Origin: Curvibacter sp.
GTDB lineage: Bacteria; Pseudomonadota; Gammaproteobacteria; Burkholderiales; Burkholderiaceae_C
DNA length: 64,000 nt
Assembly: GCA_004293725.1 (NCBI GenBank)
Contig: REAW01000010.1
Location: forward strand, 1-64,000
Direction of reading: 5' to 3'
In this document: positions 54,964 to 63,857 of the stretch, in pieces
Numbering within the stretch: position 1 is the stretch's first letter
How the letters are laid out: every line of letters starts with the position of its first letter
The notes under the pieces: generated by a model
Databases searched by the model: none
What the model was told of the DNA's origin: nothing
Seen by the model: only the letters and a program-made list of their open reading frames with translations
Position numbers and translations under genes: made by a program

Positions 54964-56637
54964 GTGAATGTGGTGAATGAATCTCTAGAACTCCAAACCC
55001 TGCTGCTGGCCGGCGTTGGCACGGCGGCGGCAGTGGCGGCTTTGCGGAAGTTGAAGGCGCGCGCTGAGCTGTCGCTGGCCAAGCACCGCTCGCTGGCAGG
55101 CCATCCGCGCAATGCGCGCTTGCTGGCCTCCTTGCTGCCAAACTACCGCTACGACGAACACCAGGTTTTCGCTGTGGATGGTGCGCCAGTGGATATCGTT
55201 GCGCAGCGCAAGGCGGCTTTTGCCGCGCTGGTGCAAGGCATTGCACAGCGCTACCCCAAGACCTTGGAGGCGGGCGCTTCGGTGATCGACGGTTTGTCGG
55301 ACATGCAATTCGTCAGTGCCTACCGCGTCCCCTACCAGTTCAAGTCCATGGTCAAACAGGGGCTCAAGATCGGGTCCTTTTTGCAATCCTCGTCTGGCGT
55401 GGCGGTGACAGACTTGGACGGCAATGTGTTCATCGACCTGACCGGCTCGTATGGTGTGAACCTGATGGGCAATGACTTTTACAAGGAGTGCATTGACGAA
55501 GGTGCAGCCATCGCACGTGACTTGGGTCCGGTGCTGGGGGCTTACCACCCCGTTATGGTGGACAACGTACAGCGACTGCGCAAAGCCTCGGGCATGGACG
55601 AGATGTCTTTCCATATGTCCGGCACTGAAGCCGTGATGCAAGCCGTGCGCCTGGCCCGCTACCACACTGGCCGTAAAAAGCTGGTGCGCTTTTGCGGCTC
55701 GTACCATGGCTGGTGGGGCGATGTGCAGCCCGGCATCGGCAACCCGATGACGGCCAAAGACACGTTCACCTTGTCCGAGATGGGGGAGGGCACCTTGCGC
55801 GTGCTGCGCAAGCGCCGTGACATTGCTTGCATCTTGATCAACCCTTTGCAGGCCCTGCACCCCAATATGCCCGCACCCAGCGACGGCTCCTTGCTGGATG
55901 GTTCGCGCAAAGCCGGGTTCGACAAAACGGCCTACACCGCATGGCTGCAGACCCTGCGCAAGATTTGTGATGAGCGCGGTATTGCGTTGATTTTTGACGA
56001 GGTGTTTGTTGGCTTCCGCCTGGCGCCCGGTGGTGCGCAAGAGTACTTCGGCGTGCGTGCCGACATGGTGACGTACGGCAAGACCCTGGGCGGCGGGCTG
56101 CCCATCGGCGTGCTGTGTGGCAAGCGCGAATGGATGCGGCGCTTTCGTGAAGACGCCCCGGCAGACATTTGCTTTGCCCGCGGCACCTTCAATTCGCACC
56201 CCTATGTGATGGGCGCCATGAACGCTTTCTTGCGCAAGCTGGAAACGCCCGAGGTGCAGGCCCGCTATGTGGATCTGGATGGAGTCTGGAACCGCCGTGC
56301 CGCCCAGCTTAACCACGCCATGGAGGTGGCGGGCATGCCAGTGCGTGTGGCCAACATGTCCTCGATCTGGACGGTGACCTATACGCAGCCCGGTTGCTAC
56401 CACTGGTTGTTTCAGCACTATTTGCGTTTGCAAGGGCTGGCCTTGAGCTGGGTGGGTACCGGTCGCCTGATCTTCAGTCTGAATTTCAGCGACGCGGACT
56501 TTGATGAAGTAACCCGCCGGTTTGTGGCGGCGGGTCAGGCGATGCAGCAGGACGGCTGGTGGTGGACAGATGGCAACCAAACGCACAAAGCGATCAAACG
56601 CCGTATCCTGAAGGAGATGTTTGCCGCCAAGTTCTAG
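54964..56637 (+). CDS. Class III PLP-dependent aminotransferase with N-terminal extension
   Basis: The 557-residue protein contains a complete class III aminotransferase fold of the glutamate-1-semialdehyde mutase type: DLTGSYGVNLMGND, MSGTEAVMQAVRLARYHTG, GSYHGWWGDV, LIFDEVFVGFRLAPGG and the PLP lysine in TYGKTLGGGLPIG. It has about 120 extra N-terminal residues beginning with a hydrophobic stretch (LLLAGVGTAAAVAAL), unusual for the family and perhaps a membrane anchor. GTG at 54964 is used; nearby GTGs are possible. Adjacent psd suggests a lipid link, but the substrate is unknown. Confidence 0.8.
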   Translation: MNVVNESLELQTLLLAGVGTAAAVAALRKLKARAELSLAKHRSLAGHPRNARLLASLLPNYRYDEHQVFAVDGAPVDIVAQRKAAFAALVQGIAQRYPKTLEAGASVIDGLSDMQFVSAYRVPYQFKSMVKQGLKIGSFLQSSSGVAVTDLDGNVFIDLTGSYGVNLMGNDFYKECIDEGAAIARDLGPVLGAYHPVMVDNVQRLRKASGMDEMSFHMSGTEAVMQAVRLARYHTGRKKLVRFCGSYHGWWGDVQPGIGNPMTAKDTFTLSEMGEGTLRVLRKRRDIACILINPLQALHPNMPAPSDGSLLDGSRKAGFDKTAYTAWLQTLRKICDERGIALIFDEVFVGFRLAPGGAQEYFGVRADMVTYGKTLGGGLPIGVLCGKREWMRRFREDAPADICFARGTFNSHPYVMGAMNAFLRKLETPEVQARYVDLDGVWNRRAAQLNHAMEVAGMPVRVANMSSIWTVTYTQPGCYHWLFQHYLRLQGLALSWVGTGRLIFSLNFSDADFDEVTRRFVAAGQAMQQDGWWWTDGNQTHKAIKRRILKEMFAAKF

Positions 56638-56648
56638 CCCGTAAGGGC

Positions 56649-56672
56649 CCGGAACCGGGCGGCGGGTTCCGG
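56649..56672. terminator. GC-rich hairpin between convergent genes
   Basis: CCGGAACC, eight-base loop, GGTTCCGG form a perfect 8-bp stem after the aminotransferase stop and next to the convergent Mpo1-like gene end. No U tract follows, so termination is only possible. Confidence 0.35.
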
Positions 56673-57287
56673 TTAGCCCGGTGCGTGGTCCATGTTGCCG
56701 CGGGGCTCAATGAGTTCGCCGCGCAACAGGGCCAAAGGAGCCTTGTAGTAAAGCTTGATGTCGTGGAACGGGTCGGTCAGTATTTTGGTCATCCACACCA
56801 GACCGGACATCACGTCCTTGATGAAGAACAGGTGCACAGTGCGGAAGATCAGTCCACCCACTCCGACCAATAACCAGAGTTCGCCAGTGTGGCGCATAAA
56901 GGCTTCGATGCCGGTGGAGGGTTCGAAATAGCCGAACAAAGTGGGCTCGATCCAGAGCATTACCGGAGCGGCAGCCCAGATAGCCAAGAGCACCACTTTG
57001 CGCTGCAGGTTGTAGCCGACCTTGATCTCTTCTTTGTATTCGTGGGTGGCCTTGTTGACATGGTCATAGCCCAAAGGCTCAAAGAAAAAATGTCCTGCCT
57101 GGCGCGATGTCATGGACACCAGCCAAGCGACCAAAGCCGCGAGGGCTGGGTCTTTGAACAGCAACGCATAGGCGACCAGGAAGCTGATCGCGCTTACCAA
57201 GTGCAACGACTGGTTGATCCGGCTGTGGTGGTAGTAACGATGGTCATCCCAGCGCTGGATTTTGAGTTGCTTGAAAAATTCCCGCAT
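56673..57287 (-). CDS. Membrane protein resembling Mpo1/DUF962
   Basis: This 204-residue protein has four to five hydrophobic helices and conserved-looking histidines: HHSRINQSLH before the first helix and MTSRQAGHFFFEPLGYDHVN after the second. The latter resembles the Q-x-x-GH-x-FFE pattern of Mpo1/DUF962 membrane dioxygenases that act on 2-hydroxy fatty acids, but the match is partial. It follows the convergent aminotransferase and lies upstream of ugd on the same strand, separated from it by about 90 bases. Confidence 0.6.
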   Translation of the reverse strand: MREFFKQLKIQRWDDHRYYHHSRINQSLHLVSAISFLVAYALLFKDPALAALVAWLVSMTSRQAGHFFFEPLGYDHVNKATHEYKEEIKVGYNLQRKVVLLAIWAAAPVMLWIEPTLFGYFEPSTGIEAFMRHTGELWLLVGVGGLIFRTVHLFFIKDVMSGLVWMTKILTDPFHDIKLYYKAPLALLRGELIEPRGNMDHAPG

Positions 57288-57377
57288 GTGAATAGTCTCC
57301 TGAGAATGGAAAATTCATGCTATCGCTGCATGATGGCAAAGCCGTGACAAAAAGTGTGACGTTTTGGTGAAATAAAC

Positions 57378-58700
57378 TCACCGGCCCATGGCGATGTATT
57401 CGAGGTCCAATGCGCGCACCACCGCAGGTTCGTAGAGGTTGCGGCCATCAAAAATCACTGGGGACTTGAGCCGTGACTTGATATGCACAAAATCAGGGCT
57501 TCGGAATTCCTTCCACTCGGTCACAATGACCAAGGCATCAGCCCCCTCTAATGCTTGGTAGCTACCCGAGGAAAACTGAATTCCCTCCACACCAGAAAAC
57601 GCCTCGCGAGCGCGCTCCGTGGCGACTGGGTCATAAGCAGTGACGGTGGCACCTGCCGCAATCAGGTCGCGAATCACCGTAAGGCTGCTGGCTTCGCGCA
57701 TATCGTCCGTATTGGCCTTGAATGCCAACCCCCAGATGGCAAAGTGCCGCCCGTTCAGGTCTTGTCCAAAACGCCGTTTCACTTTGTCAGCCAAGACATG
57801 CTTTTGTTTTTGGTTGGTAGCCTCCACCGCCTCCAGTACCGGCATGGATGCATGTCCCGTCAAAGAAGCCGTGTGAATCAACGCACGTACGTCTTTGGGA
57901 AAGCACGACCCGCCGTACCCGGCCCCGGCATACAAAAAATCGTAGCCAATGCGCGGATCACTGCCGATACCTTTGCGCACGCTTTCTATGTCGGCCCCGA
58001 GCTGCTCCGCCAGATTGGCCACTTCATTCATAAAGCTGATGCGGGTCGCCAACATGGCGTTGGCGGCGTACTTGGTCAACTCAGCGCTGCGCACACTCAT
58101 CACAATGGTGCGGTCATGGTGCCTCTGGAAGGGGGTGTACAAGGCGCGCATATTCAGCGTCGCTTGCTCGTCATCACTGCCCAGCACGATGCGACCGGGG
58201 CGCATAAAGTCCTCGATGGCAGCGCCTTCTTTCAAGAATTCGGGGTTTGAGACCACGGCAAATGGAATATCTACCTGCCTGGCAGCAAGTTCAGAACCGA
58301 TCAGACTTTTTACCGTATCAGCGGTGCCGACCGGGACCGTACTTTTGTCGACGACGATTTTGTAGTCACTCATATAGCGGCCAATGTTCTGCGCCGCGGC
58401 GTGTACATATTGAAGATCAGCGCTACCGTCCTCCTTGGGCGGTGTCCCCACCGCAATGAACTGAATGGTTCCAAAACGGGTGGCCTCTTCAGGGTCGGCG
58501 GTAAAGTGCATGCGCCCTGCAAGGCGATTGCGCTGAACGATCTCTTGCAGGCCGGGTTCATAGATGGGTATTTCCCCGCGCCCCAGCATCTCCAATTTGC
58601 GCAAGTCGGTGTCAAGGCACATCACGTCATTGCCGACATCGGCCAGGCATGCCCCGGTCACCAGCCCGACGTAGCCGGTGCCCACCACAGTAATTTTCAT
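57378..58700 (-). CDS. ugd: UDP-glucose 6-dehydrogenase
   Basis: Ugd oxidises UDP-glucose to UDP-glucuronate for polysaccharide or glycolipid synthesis. The 440-residue protein starts [20 protein letters not shown] and contains [33 protein letters not shown], the catalytic cysteine in [14 protein letters not shown] and [21 protein letters not shown] residues near the C terminus. The start at 58700 aligns the Rossmann motif with the N terminus. Confidence 0.95.
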   Translation of the reverse strand: MKITVVGTGYVGLVTGACLADVGNDVMCLDTDLRKLEMLGRGEIPIYEPGLQEIVQRNRLAGRMHFTADPEEATRFGTIQFIAVGTPPKEDGSADLQYVHAAAQNIGRYMSDYKIVVDKSTVPVGTADTVKSLIGSELAARQVDIPFAVVSNPEFLKEGAAIEDFMRPGRIVLGSDDEQATLNMRALYTPFQRHHDRTIVMSVRSAELTKYAANAMLATRISFMNEVANLAEQLGADIESVRKGIGSDPRIGYDFLYAGAGYGGSCFPKDVRALIHTASLTGHASMPVLEAVEATNQKQKHVLADKVKRRFGQDLNGRHFAIWGLAFKANTDDMREASSLTVIRDLIAAGATVTAYDPVATERAREAFSGVEGIQFSSGSYQALEGADALVIVTEWKEFRSPDFVHIKSRLKSPVIFDGRNLYEPAVVRALDLEYIAMGR

Positions 58701-58834
58701 ATCCAGACTCCATAGCATCCATCCGCCGTGGAGTCTGGAGACGCGAAGCGTCAGAAGAATGACGTTTTTATGAAGATTTCGTGATGAATGGGTTGCCGTT
58801 GGGGTGAAACCGGTGTGTCAGACATGCGTGCGGC

Positions 58835-59269
58835 TTAGTCTTTGGTTGCGTGCCGTTGTACGCAGGCAATGTAGGCGTTGCCGTCTGGCGGGCGACCTGC
58901 ACGTTGGCTTTCCCAGAGCATGGTGCCAAGGCAATCCATGGCCTCGTGGTGGGCTTGGTGCAAAGAATTGCGCTTGTGCGTGAGGAGCTCGACTGCTTGG
59001 CGGATGCCGCGGGGTTGGTCGATACTGCACTGCTCGCTGATGGAGAGGTGCATGCTGAGATGCAAAAACGGGTTGGTTCGCCCCTCGGTCGCCTCGTACA
59101 TGGTGCTGAGGGCGGTGTCGATATCCGCAAAATCAGCGGCGTATTCGGGGTGTTCCTCCATCCACTGTGATGCTATGGTTTCGATAGCTTCCATCGCAAC
59201 CCCTGTGCGGGCTTTGGCATAAGTGGAACAAAAAAATCGACGTACGTCTTCTTGGGAGGGGCTGAACAT
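58835..59269 (-). CDS. DUF1841 family protein
   Basis: The 144-residue helical protein begins MFSPSQEDVRRFFCSTYAKA and contains EEHPEYAADF, NPFLHLSMHLSISEQ and HHEAMDCLGTMLWESQR, all typical of DUF1841. The family is conserved in betaproteobacteria and its role is unknown. The start at 59269 is chosen to match the conserved N terminus; the upstream frame is antisense sequence. Confidence 0.85.
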   Translation of the reverse strand: MFSPSQEDVRRFFCSTYAKARTGVAMEAIETIASQWMEEHPEYAADFADIDTALSTMYEATEGRTNPFLHLSMHLSISEQCSIDQPRGIRQAVELLTHKRNSLHQAHHEAMDCLGTMLWESQRAGRPPDGNAYIACVQRHATKD

Positions 59270-59383
59270 GGGGCCAAGGTTATCACGCGCCAACCGCGTG
59301 GTCCCTAGCCAGCACGCAGGTAGCTGGCAGTCATGCAACGGTGGGCTAGGTAGTATCAGCAGGTTCATTCGCGCGCCTCAACC

Positions 59384-60139
59384 ATGACTTTTCCGATCAT
59401 CACCGATCCATTCTTTTACGCTGTCACCGTCCCTGCGGTGTTGATATTGGGCGTCAGCAAGAGCGGCTTTGGTGCAGGCTTTGGCTCACTGGCCGTGCCC
59501 ATGATGGCGCTTGCGGTGACGGTGCCCGAGGCAGCTGCCATCCTGATGCCGGTGTTGTTGTTGATGGATGTGCTGGGGATGGCAGCGTTTCGCAAGGACT
59601 TTGACCTGAAGCTCCTGAAGTTCCTGATCCCGTGCGGCTTGGTGGGCATTGCCATTGGTGCACTGCTGTTCAAAGTGCTGAATGCCCACACGGTGGCGGC
59701 GCTAGTGGGTGGTTTCACATTGCTGTTTCTCGCGCAGCGCCTGCTGTTCCCGCCCAAACCCGATAGCGCTCCGCCACCCCGCTGGTTAGGCGCCATCCTT
59801 ACCGTGACGTCGGGATTCACCAGCTTTATTGCCCACGCCGGAGGACCGCCCATCAATGCGTATGTCATTCCGCTCAAACTCAGCCCCATCAAATTCACTG
59901 CCACGATGGCGTTCTTTTTCTTTGTAGTGAATCTCAGCAAATGGATTCCTTATGGCCTCTTGGGGTTGCTGGATATGCGCAACATGGCCACCAGCCTGGT
60001 GTTGCTACCCATTGCCCCTGTGGGGGTCTGGGTAGGCGTACGCCTGGCGCGACGGATCAGCCAAGTGCTGTTTTACCGTTTTCTCTATGCCGGTATGTTC
60101 TTGACGGGTGTGAAGCTGCTATGGGACGGGTTGGCCTAA
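59384..60139 (+). CDS. TauE/SafE-family permease
   Basis: This 251-residue protein has about eight transmembrane helices with GVSKSGFGAGFGSLAVPMMAL at the start and SGFTSFIAHAGGPPINAYVIPLKL in the second half, both TauE/SafE signatures. It is a different subfamily from the gene at 45895. It is divergent from DUF1841 and convergent with kefC, eight bases away. Substrate unassigned. Confidence 0.88.
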   Translation: MTFPIITDPFFYAVTVPAVLILGVSKSGFGAGFGSLAVPMMALAVTVPEAAAILMPVLLLMDVLGMAAFRKDFDLKLLKFLIPCGLVGIAIGALLFKVLNAHTVAALVGGFTLLFLAQRLLFPPKPDSAPPPRWLGAILTVTSGFTSFIAHAGGPPINAYVIPLKLSPIKFTATMAFFFFVVNLSKWIPYGLLGLLDMRNMATSLVLLPIAPVGVWVGVRLARRISQVLFYRFLYAGMFLTGVKLLWDGLA

Positions 60140-60147
60140 ATCTGGCC

Positions 60148-61974
60148 CTAGCGGTCCCAGCCATGGGGCTGACGCTGGACCTGCTGCGCGCGCTCCTGCG
60201 CCATTTGTTCTTCCAGTTGCTGCCGGCCCTGTTTGACCACCGCGATCAATTTGGAGCAGTCCTTGTAGTGGGGATGCAGTTTCTCAAACAGTTCCAGGTT
60301 GTGCTGGCGAAAGCGCATGGCGGTTTGGCGGGCCGCGTGGGGTTCATGGCCCAGCAGCTCCAGCACACTGCGGGCGCTGCGCAGGCTGGACTCGAATAGT
60401 TCGCGCTCCACACGCATGACGCCGCGGTCGCGCAGTTGGTTCCAATGGGTAACGTCGCGCGCCCGCGCCACGATGGTGAGCGCTGGGAAGTGTGCCCGGG
60501 CCAGGTCCACAATTTCCAGTGATTGCTCCACGTCGTCGACGGCAACCACCAGCACCCGCGCACTGGCGGCGCCAGCGGTGCGCAGCAAGTCCAGCCGGGT
60601 GGCGTCTCCATAGAACACACGGAAGCCAAATTTGCGCGCAGCTTCTATCATTTCCGCGTCATGGTCGAGAACCGTGGTTGAAAAGCCATCGGCCGTCAAC
60701 ACGCGGGCAATGATCTGGCCATAGCGGCCAAAGCCCGCGATGATGACGGGTGCATCCTGCTGTTCGGAGATTTCCTCCATCACCGGACCTTTCCCTTTTG
60801 CATAGCGCGGCAGAACGAGTCGATCCACCGCAACCAAAATCAGCGGGCTTAGCAGCATGGAAATGGCTACCGCACCAATCAAGAGCGACGCGGTCTCAGC
60901 CGGAAATACTTTGGCCCCGGCGGCAGCCTGAAACACCACAAACGCAAATTCACCGCCTTGTGCCAAGAGCAGTATGAAAACAGGCCGCTCCTGGAAAGGG
61001 AGTTGGATGTGGCGTGCCAGTAGGTAGATCACCATGCCTTTAAGGGCCAAAAAGCCCACCACGACCAGAGCCATCACCCCGGGTGACTGCAACAGGACAC
61101 CAAAATCGATGCTCATGCCTACGGCAATAAAAAACAAGCCGAGCAACAGTCCTTTGAAGGGCTCGATGTCGGTTTCCAGCTCGCGCCGGTACTCACTTTC
61201 GGCCAGCAGTACGCCAGCCAGAAAAGCGCCCAGCGCCATCGACAGGCCCACCAGCAACATCAGCGCGGAAATCCCCACCACCAGCAACAACGCGGCAGCG
61301 GTGAAGATCTCGGGCGTCTTGGAGCGCGCTATCCAGCGCAACAAGGGGCGAACGAGCAGGCGCCCCCCCAGCACAATCCCGGCAATGACTGCTATTATTT
61401 TTATAGCTGTTTGCATATATTCCATAAGCGTTGCTGTCTCATTGGATGCGGAAACAACGCCCAAGAGCGGAAGCAAAGCGAGGATGGGGATGGCCGCAAC
61501 GTCCTGGAACAAAAGGATGGAAAAAGCTGCCTGACCACTGCGGGTGGGGAGCAGGTTGCGCTCTTGCATCACCTGCAGCGCAATTGCGGTACTGGAGAGT
61601 GCCAAGCCCAGGGAAGCCACCACCGCCAGACGCCAGCCCACGCCACAAGCCACGGCCACCAGTGCCAGTAGCAGCGCACAGCCCACTACCTGCAAGCTGC
61701 CCCAGCCGAAAATGGAGCGGCGCAGGTTCCAAAGCCTTTTGGGTTCCAGCTCCAGGCCCACCAAAAACAACATGAGCACGACGCCAAATTCGGCAAAGTG
61801 CAGGATGTCTTCCACATTGTTGACCAAGCCGATGCCCCACGGGCCAATGACAATGCCTGCGGCCAGGTAGCCGATGATGGAGCCCAGCCCGACGGCTTTG
61901 CTCAGAGGTACGGCAATGACCGCCGCGCTCAAATAAATCAAGCTGTTGATCAACCAGCTGGGAGCGTGTTCCAT
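60148..61974 (-). CDS. kefC: CPA2-family potassium/proton antiporter with RCK domain (KefC-like)
   Basis: The 608-residue protein has a twelve-helix CPA2 exchanger domain (residues 1-385; GLELEPKRLWNLRR, FQDVAAIPILALLP) and a C-terminal TrkA-N domain with GFGRYGQIIARVL near residue 415. KefC-type systems release potassium to acidify the cytosol during electrophile stress, gated by glutathione adducts. It overlaps the kefF-like gene by one base. A dispersed repeat copy lies within it at 61391-61423. Confidence 0.9.
   Translation of the reverse strand: MEHAPSWLINSLIYLSAAVIAVPLSKAVGLGSIIGYLAAGIVIGPWGIGLVNNVEDILHFAEFGVVLMLFLVGLELEPKRLWNLRRSIFGWGSLQVVGCALLLALVAVACGVGWRLAVVASLGLALSSTAIALQVMQERNLLPTRSGQAAFSILLFQDVAAIPILALLPLLGVVSASNETATLMEYMQTAIKIIAVIAGIVLGGRLLVRPLLRWIARSKTPEIFTAAALLLVVGISALMLLVGLSMALGAFLAGVLLAESEYRRELETDIEPFKGLLLGLFFIAVGMSIDFGVLLQSPGVMALVVVGFLALKGMVIYLLARHIQLPFQERPVFILLLAQGGEFAFVVFQAAAGAKVFPAETASLLIGAVAISMLLSPLILVAVDRLVLPRYAKGKGPVMEEISEQQDAPVIIAGFGRYGQIIARVLTADGFSTTVLDHDAEMIEAARKFGFRVFYGDATRLDLLRTAGAASARVLVVAVDDVEQSLEIVDLARAHFPALTIVARARDVTHWNQLRDRGVMRVERELFESSLRSARSVLELLGHEPHAARQTAMRFRQHNLELFEKLHPHYKDCSKLIAVVKQGRQQLEEQMAQERAQQVQRQPHGWDR
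61391..61423 (-). repeat. Dispersed palindromic repeat, copy 9, inside kefC
   Basis: Read on the minus strand, GGAATATATGCAAACAGCTA followed by TAAAAATAATAGC aligns almost fully with copy 8. It is in frame and encodes EYMQTAIKIIA in a hydrophobic segment of KefC, implying insertion into a coding region without loss of frame. Confidence 0.6.
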
Positions 61975-62624
61975 TAGTGCTTGTCTCCTGCGTCTTCGTG
62001 CGTGGGGCGGTCGGCGTCGGGTACCAGACAGGCTGGACAGTTGTCCATATCGTCCAGTTCAGGCCATTGGGGGTAGCTGGCCAGGCGCTGCGCGAACATG
62101 GAGACATGGGCGTTGACCGCGGTGTCATCGACCCGGTGTGCGCCATGCAGCACCATAGGCGGCAGAAACCGCATGCCGCATAGCGCTGCAGTTTGTTCGT
62201 AGGGCGGCATAAAGGCGTCAAAGAAATAGCGGTTGTAGCCCTGCGGGTGGTACGAATCTTCGGGGCCGCCGGTAGTGGCCACCAGCCACAAGTCTTTGCC
62301 CTGCAGCGCTTGGCCGCCGCCGTAGGCCCAACCGTGGGTCAAGACCTCGTCGACCCAGAGCTTGAGCAAGGCCGGCATGGAATACCACTGGACAGGATGC
62401 AACAAAACCACCAATCGCGCCTCTTGAAGATGGGCTTGCTCCACCGAAACGTTGACACTGTAATCAGGGTAGCGGGCATACAAATCGCAGACTTCGGCGG
62501 TGTTTGTGGCGCGAGCTGCTTCCAAAAGGCGTCGGTTGACTCGGGATTCACGCCAATTGGCATGGGCCGCCACCACATAGATCGGCTTGGCAGGTGCTGT
62601 CGGTGCTTGGGTTTCAGTGTCCAT
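61974..62624 (-). CDS. kefF: KefF/KefG-like NAD(P)H oxidoreductase
   Basis: This 216-residue flavodoxin-fold protein shows VVLLHPVQWYSMPALLKLWVDE, WAYGGGQALQGKDLWLVATTGG and GYNRYFFDAF, typical of quinone oxidoreductases that activate Kef antiporters. It precedes kefC with a one-base overlap, supporting an ancillary subunit role. The C-terminal tail of about 30 acidic residues with two cysteines (DNCPACLVPD) is unusual compared with enterobacterial KefF. Confidence 0.88.
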   Translation of the reverse strand: MDTETQAPTAPAKPIYVVAAHANWRESRVNRRLLEAARATNTAEVCDLYARYPDYSVNVSVEQAHLQEARLVVLLHPVQWYSMPALLKLWVDEVLTHGWAYGGGQALQGKDLWLVATTGGPEDSYHPQGYNRYFFDAFMPPYEQTAALCGMRFLPPMVLHGAHRVDDTAVNAHVSMFAQRLASYPQWPELDDMDNCPACLVPDADRPTHEDAGDKH

Positions 62625-62665
62625 ATCGATAACATAGCGCAGTTCTACCCTGCAAGGAGTCCTTT

Positions 62666-63286
62666 ATGTCCGTGGTTGTTGTTGCCAATCCCAAAGGCGG
62701 AGTTGGAAAGTCCACCCTGTCCACCCAGATCGCGGGATACTTTGCTTCCCAAGGGAATGCTGTGATGCTGGGAGATGCCGACCGGCAACAATCTTCCAGG
62801 CTCTGGCTGTCGCTACGACCGGCTGCGGCCCGGCCCATCACCAGTTGGGTGGTGAACGACGACAAGTTGGCCAAACCCCCCAAGGGAACTACCCATATGG
62901 TGCTGGATACGCCGGCGGGCTTGCACGGCCGCCGTCTCAAAGAGGTGCTGAAGTTGGCCGACAAGATGGTGGTTCCGCTGCAGCCCAGTGTCTTTGACAT
63001 TTTTGCGACACGTGCCTTTTTGGATGAGCTGGCGGCAAGCGCCCAGGCAGCCAAAACGCAGATCGGCATTGTTGGCATGCGTGTGGATGAGCGCACCCGG
63101 GCGGCCGACCAGTTGCACACGTTTGTTGAAAGCCTGGGCTTGCCCGTGCTGGGCTTTGTGCGCGACACCCAAAATTACATTCAACTTTCTGCGCATGGCC
63201 TCACGCTGTTTGATGTTGCACCGGGGCGGGTAGAGCGTGACCTAGAGCAATGGCGTCCCATCTGCCAGTGGTTGGACGCGAAGTAG
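62666..63286 (+). CDS. ParA-family ATPase
   Basis: The 206-residue protein has the deviant Walker A NPKGGVGKSTLS at its N terminus, a LDTPAGL Walker B-type segment and PLQPSVFDIFAT. It is an orphan ParA/MinD-like ATPase without a ParB partner or parS-like sequence nearby, so chromosome segregation is not implied. Such orphans often position protein complexes. It is divergent from kefF. Confidence 0.88.
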   Translation: MSVVVVANPKGGVGKSTLSTQIAGYFASQGNAVMLGDADRQQSSRLWLSLRPAAARPITSWVVNDDKLAKPPKGTTHMVLDTPAGLHGRRLKEVLKLADKMVVPLQPSVFDIFATRAFLDELAASAQAAKTQIGIVGMRVDERTRAADQLHTFVESLGLPVLGFVRDTQNYIQLSAHGLTLFDVAPGRVERDLEQWRPICQWLDAK

Positions 63287-63344
63287 GGCCGCTTTGTCGC
63301 CCGGCGGACATGCGGGCTTGACGGGGCTGGCTACATTCGCAGAC

Positions 63345-63800
63345 ATGAAAACCTTTGCCACCCTGGAAGAACTCTCCACCCAAGTGGGCCAACACGTTGC
63401 CACTAGCGAGTGGATCAGCGTTACCCAAGACCAGATCAACCTCTTCGCCCAGGCCACGGGCGACCACCAGTGGATTCATGTAGACGTGGAGCGCGCCAAG
63501 GCCGGTCCATTTGGCATGCCCATCGCCCATGGTTTTTTGACGCTCTCCCTGATTCCCCGTTTTTTTGACAGCGCAATTGCGGTGACGGAGGCGCGCATGG
63601 GCGTGAATTACGGGCTCAACAAAGTGCGCTTCATCGCCCCGGTGCCGGTCAATAGCCGGTTGCGGGCGCAGCTCAAGTTGCTGGCCAGCGACCCCATCGA
63701 CAACGGTGGTCGACAGCAGACGTGGGAAGTGACCGTGGAGCGGGATGGATCGCCAAAGCCTGTCTGTGTGGCCGAATCATTGGCACGGCAGTACCCTTGA
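63345..63800 (+). CDS. MaoC-like (R)-specific enoyl-CoA hydratase
   Basis: This 151-residue hot-dog-fold protein carries the hydratase 2 motif FAQATGDHQWIHVDVERA then FGMPIAHGFLTLSL, with the catalytic Asp and His. It hydrates enoyl-CoA to the R-3-hydroxy form, as in polyhydroxyalkanoate precursor supply or fatty acid turnover. The ATG at 63345 gives a family-like start. Confidence 0.92.
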   Translation: MKTFATLEELSTQVGQHVATSEWISVTQDQINLFAQATGDHQWIHVDVERAKAGPFGMPIAHGFLTLSLIPRFFDSAIAVTEARMGVNYGLNKVRFIAPVPVNSRLRAQLKLLASDPIDNGGRQQTWEVTVERDGSPKPVCVAESLARQYP

Positions 63801-63857
63801 GAGAAAGAGGAACTCCCGTTGGGATGCCTCTCTTCGTGCCGAGACCTTTGGGTTGCC

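Noticed and set aside
62666..63286. ParA-like gene as evidence for a plasmid or partition locus
   Set aside because: No ParB, parS-like repeats or replication genes accompany it; the surrounding genes are chromosomal.
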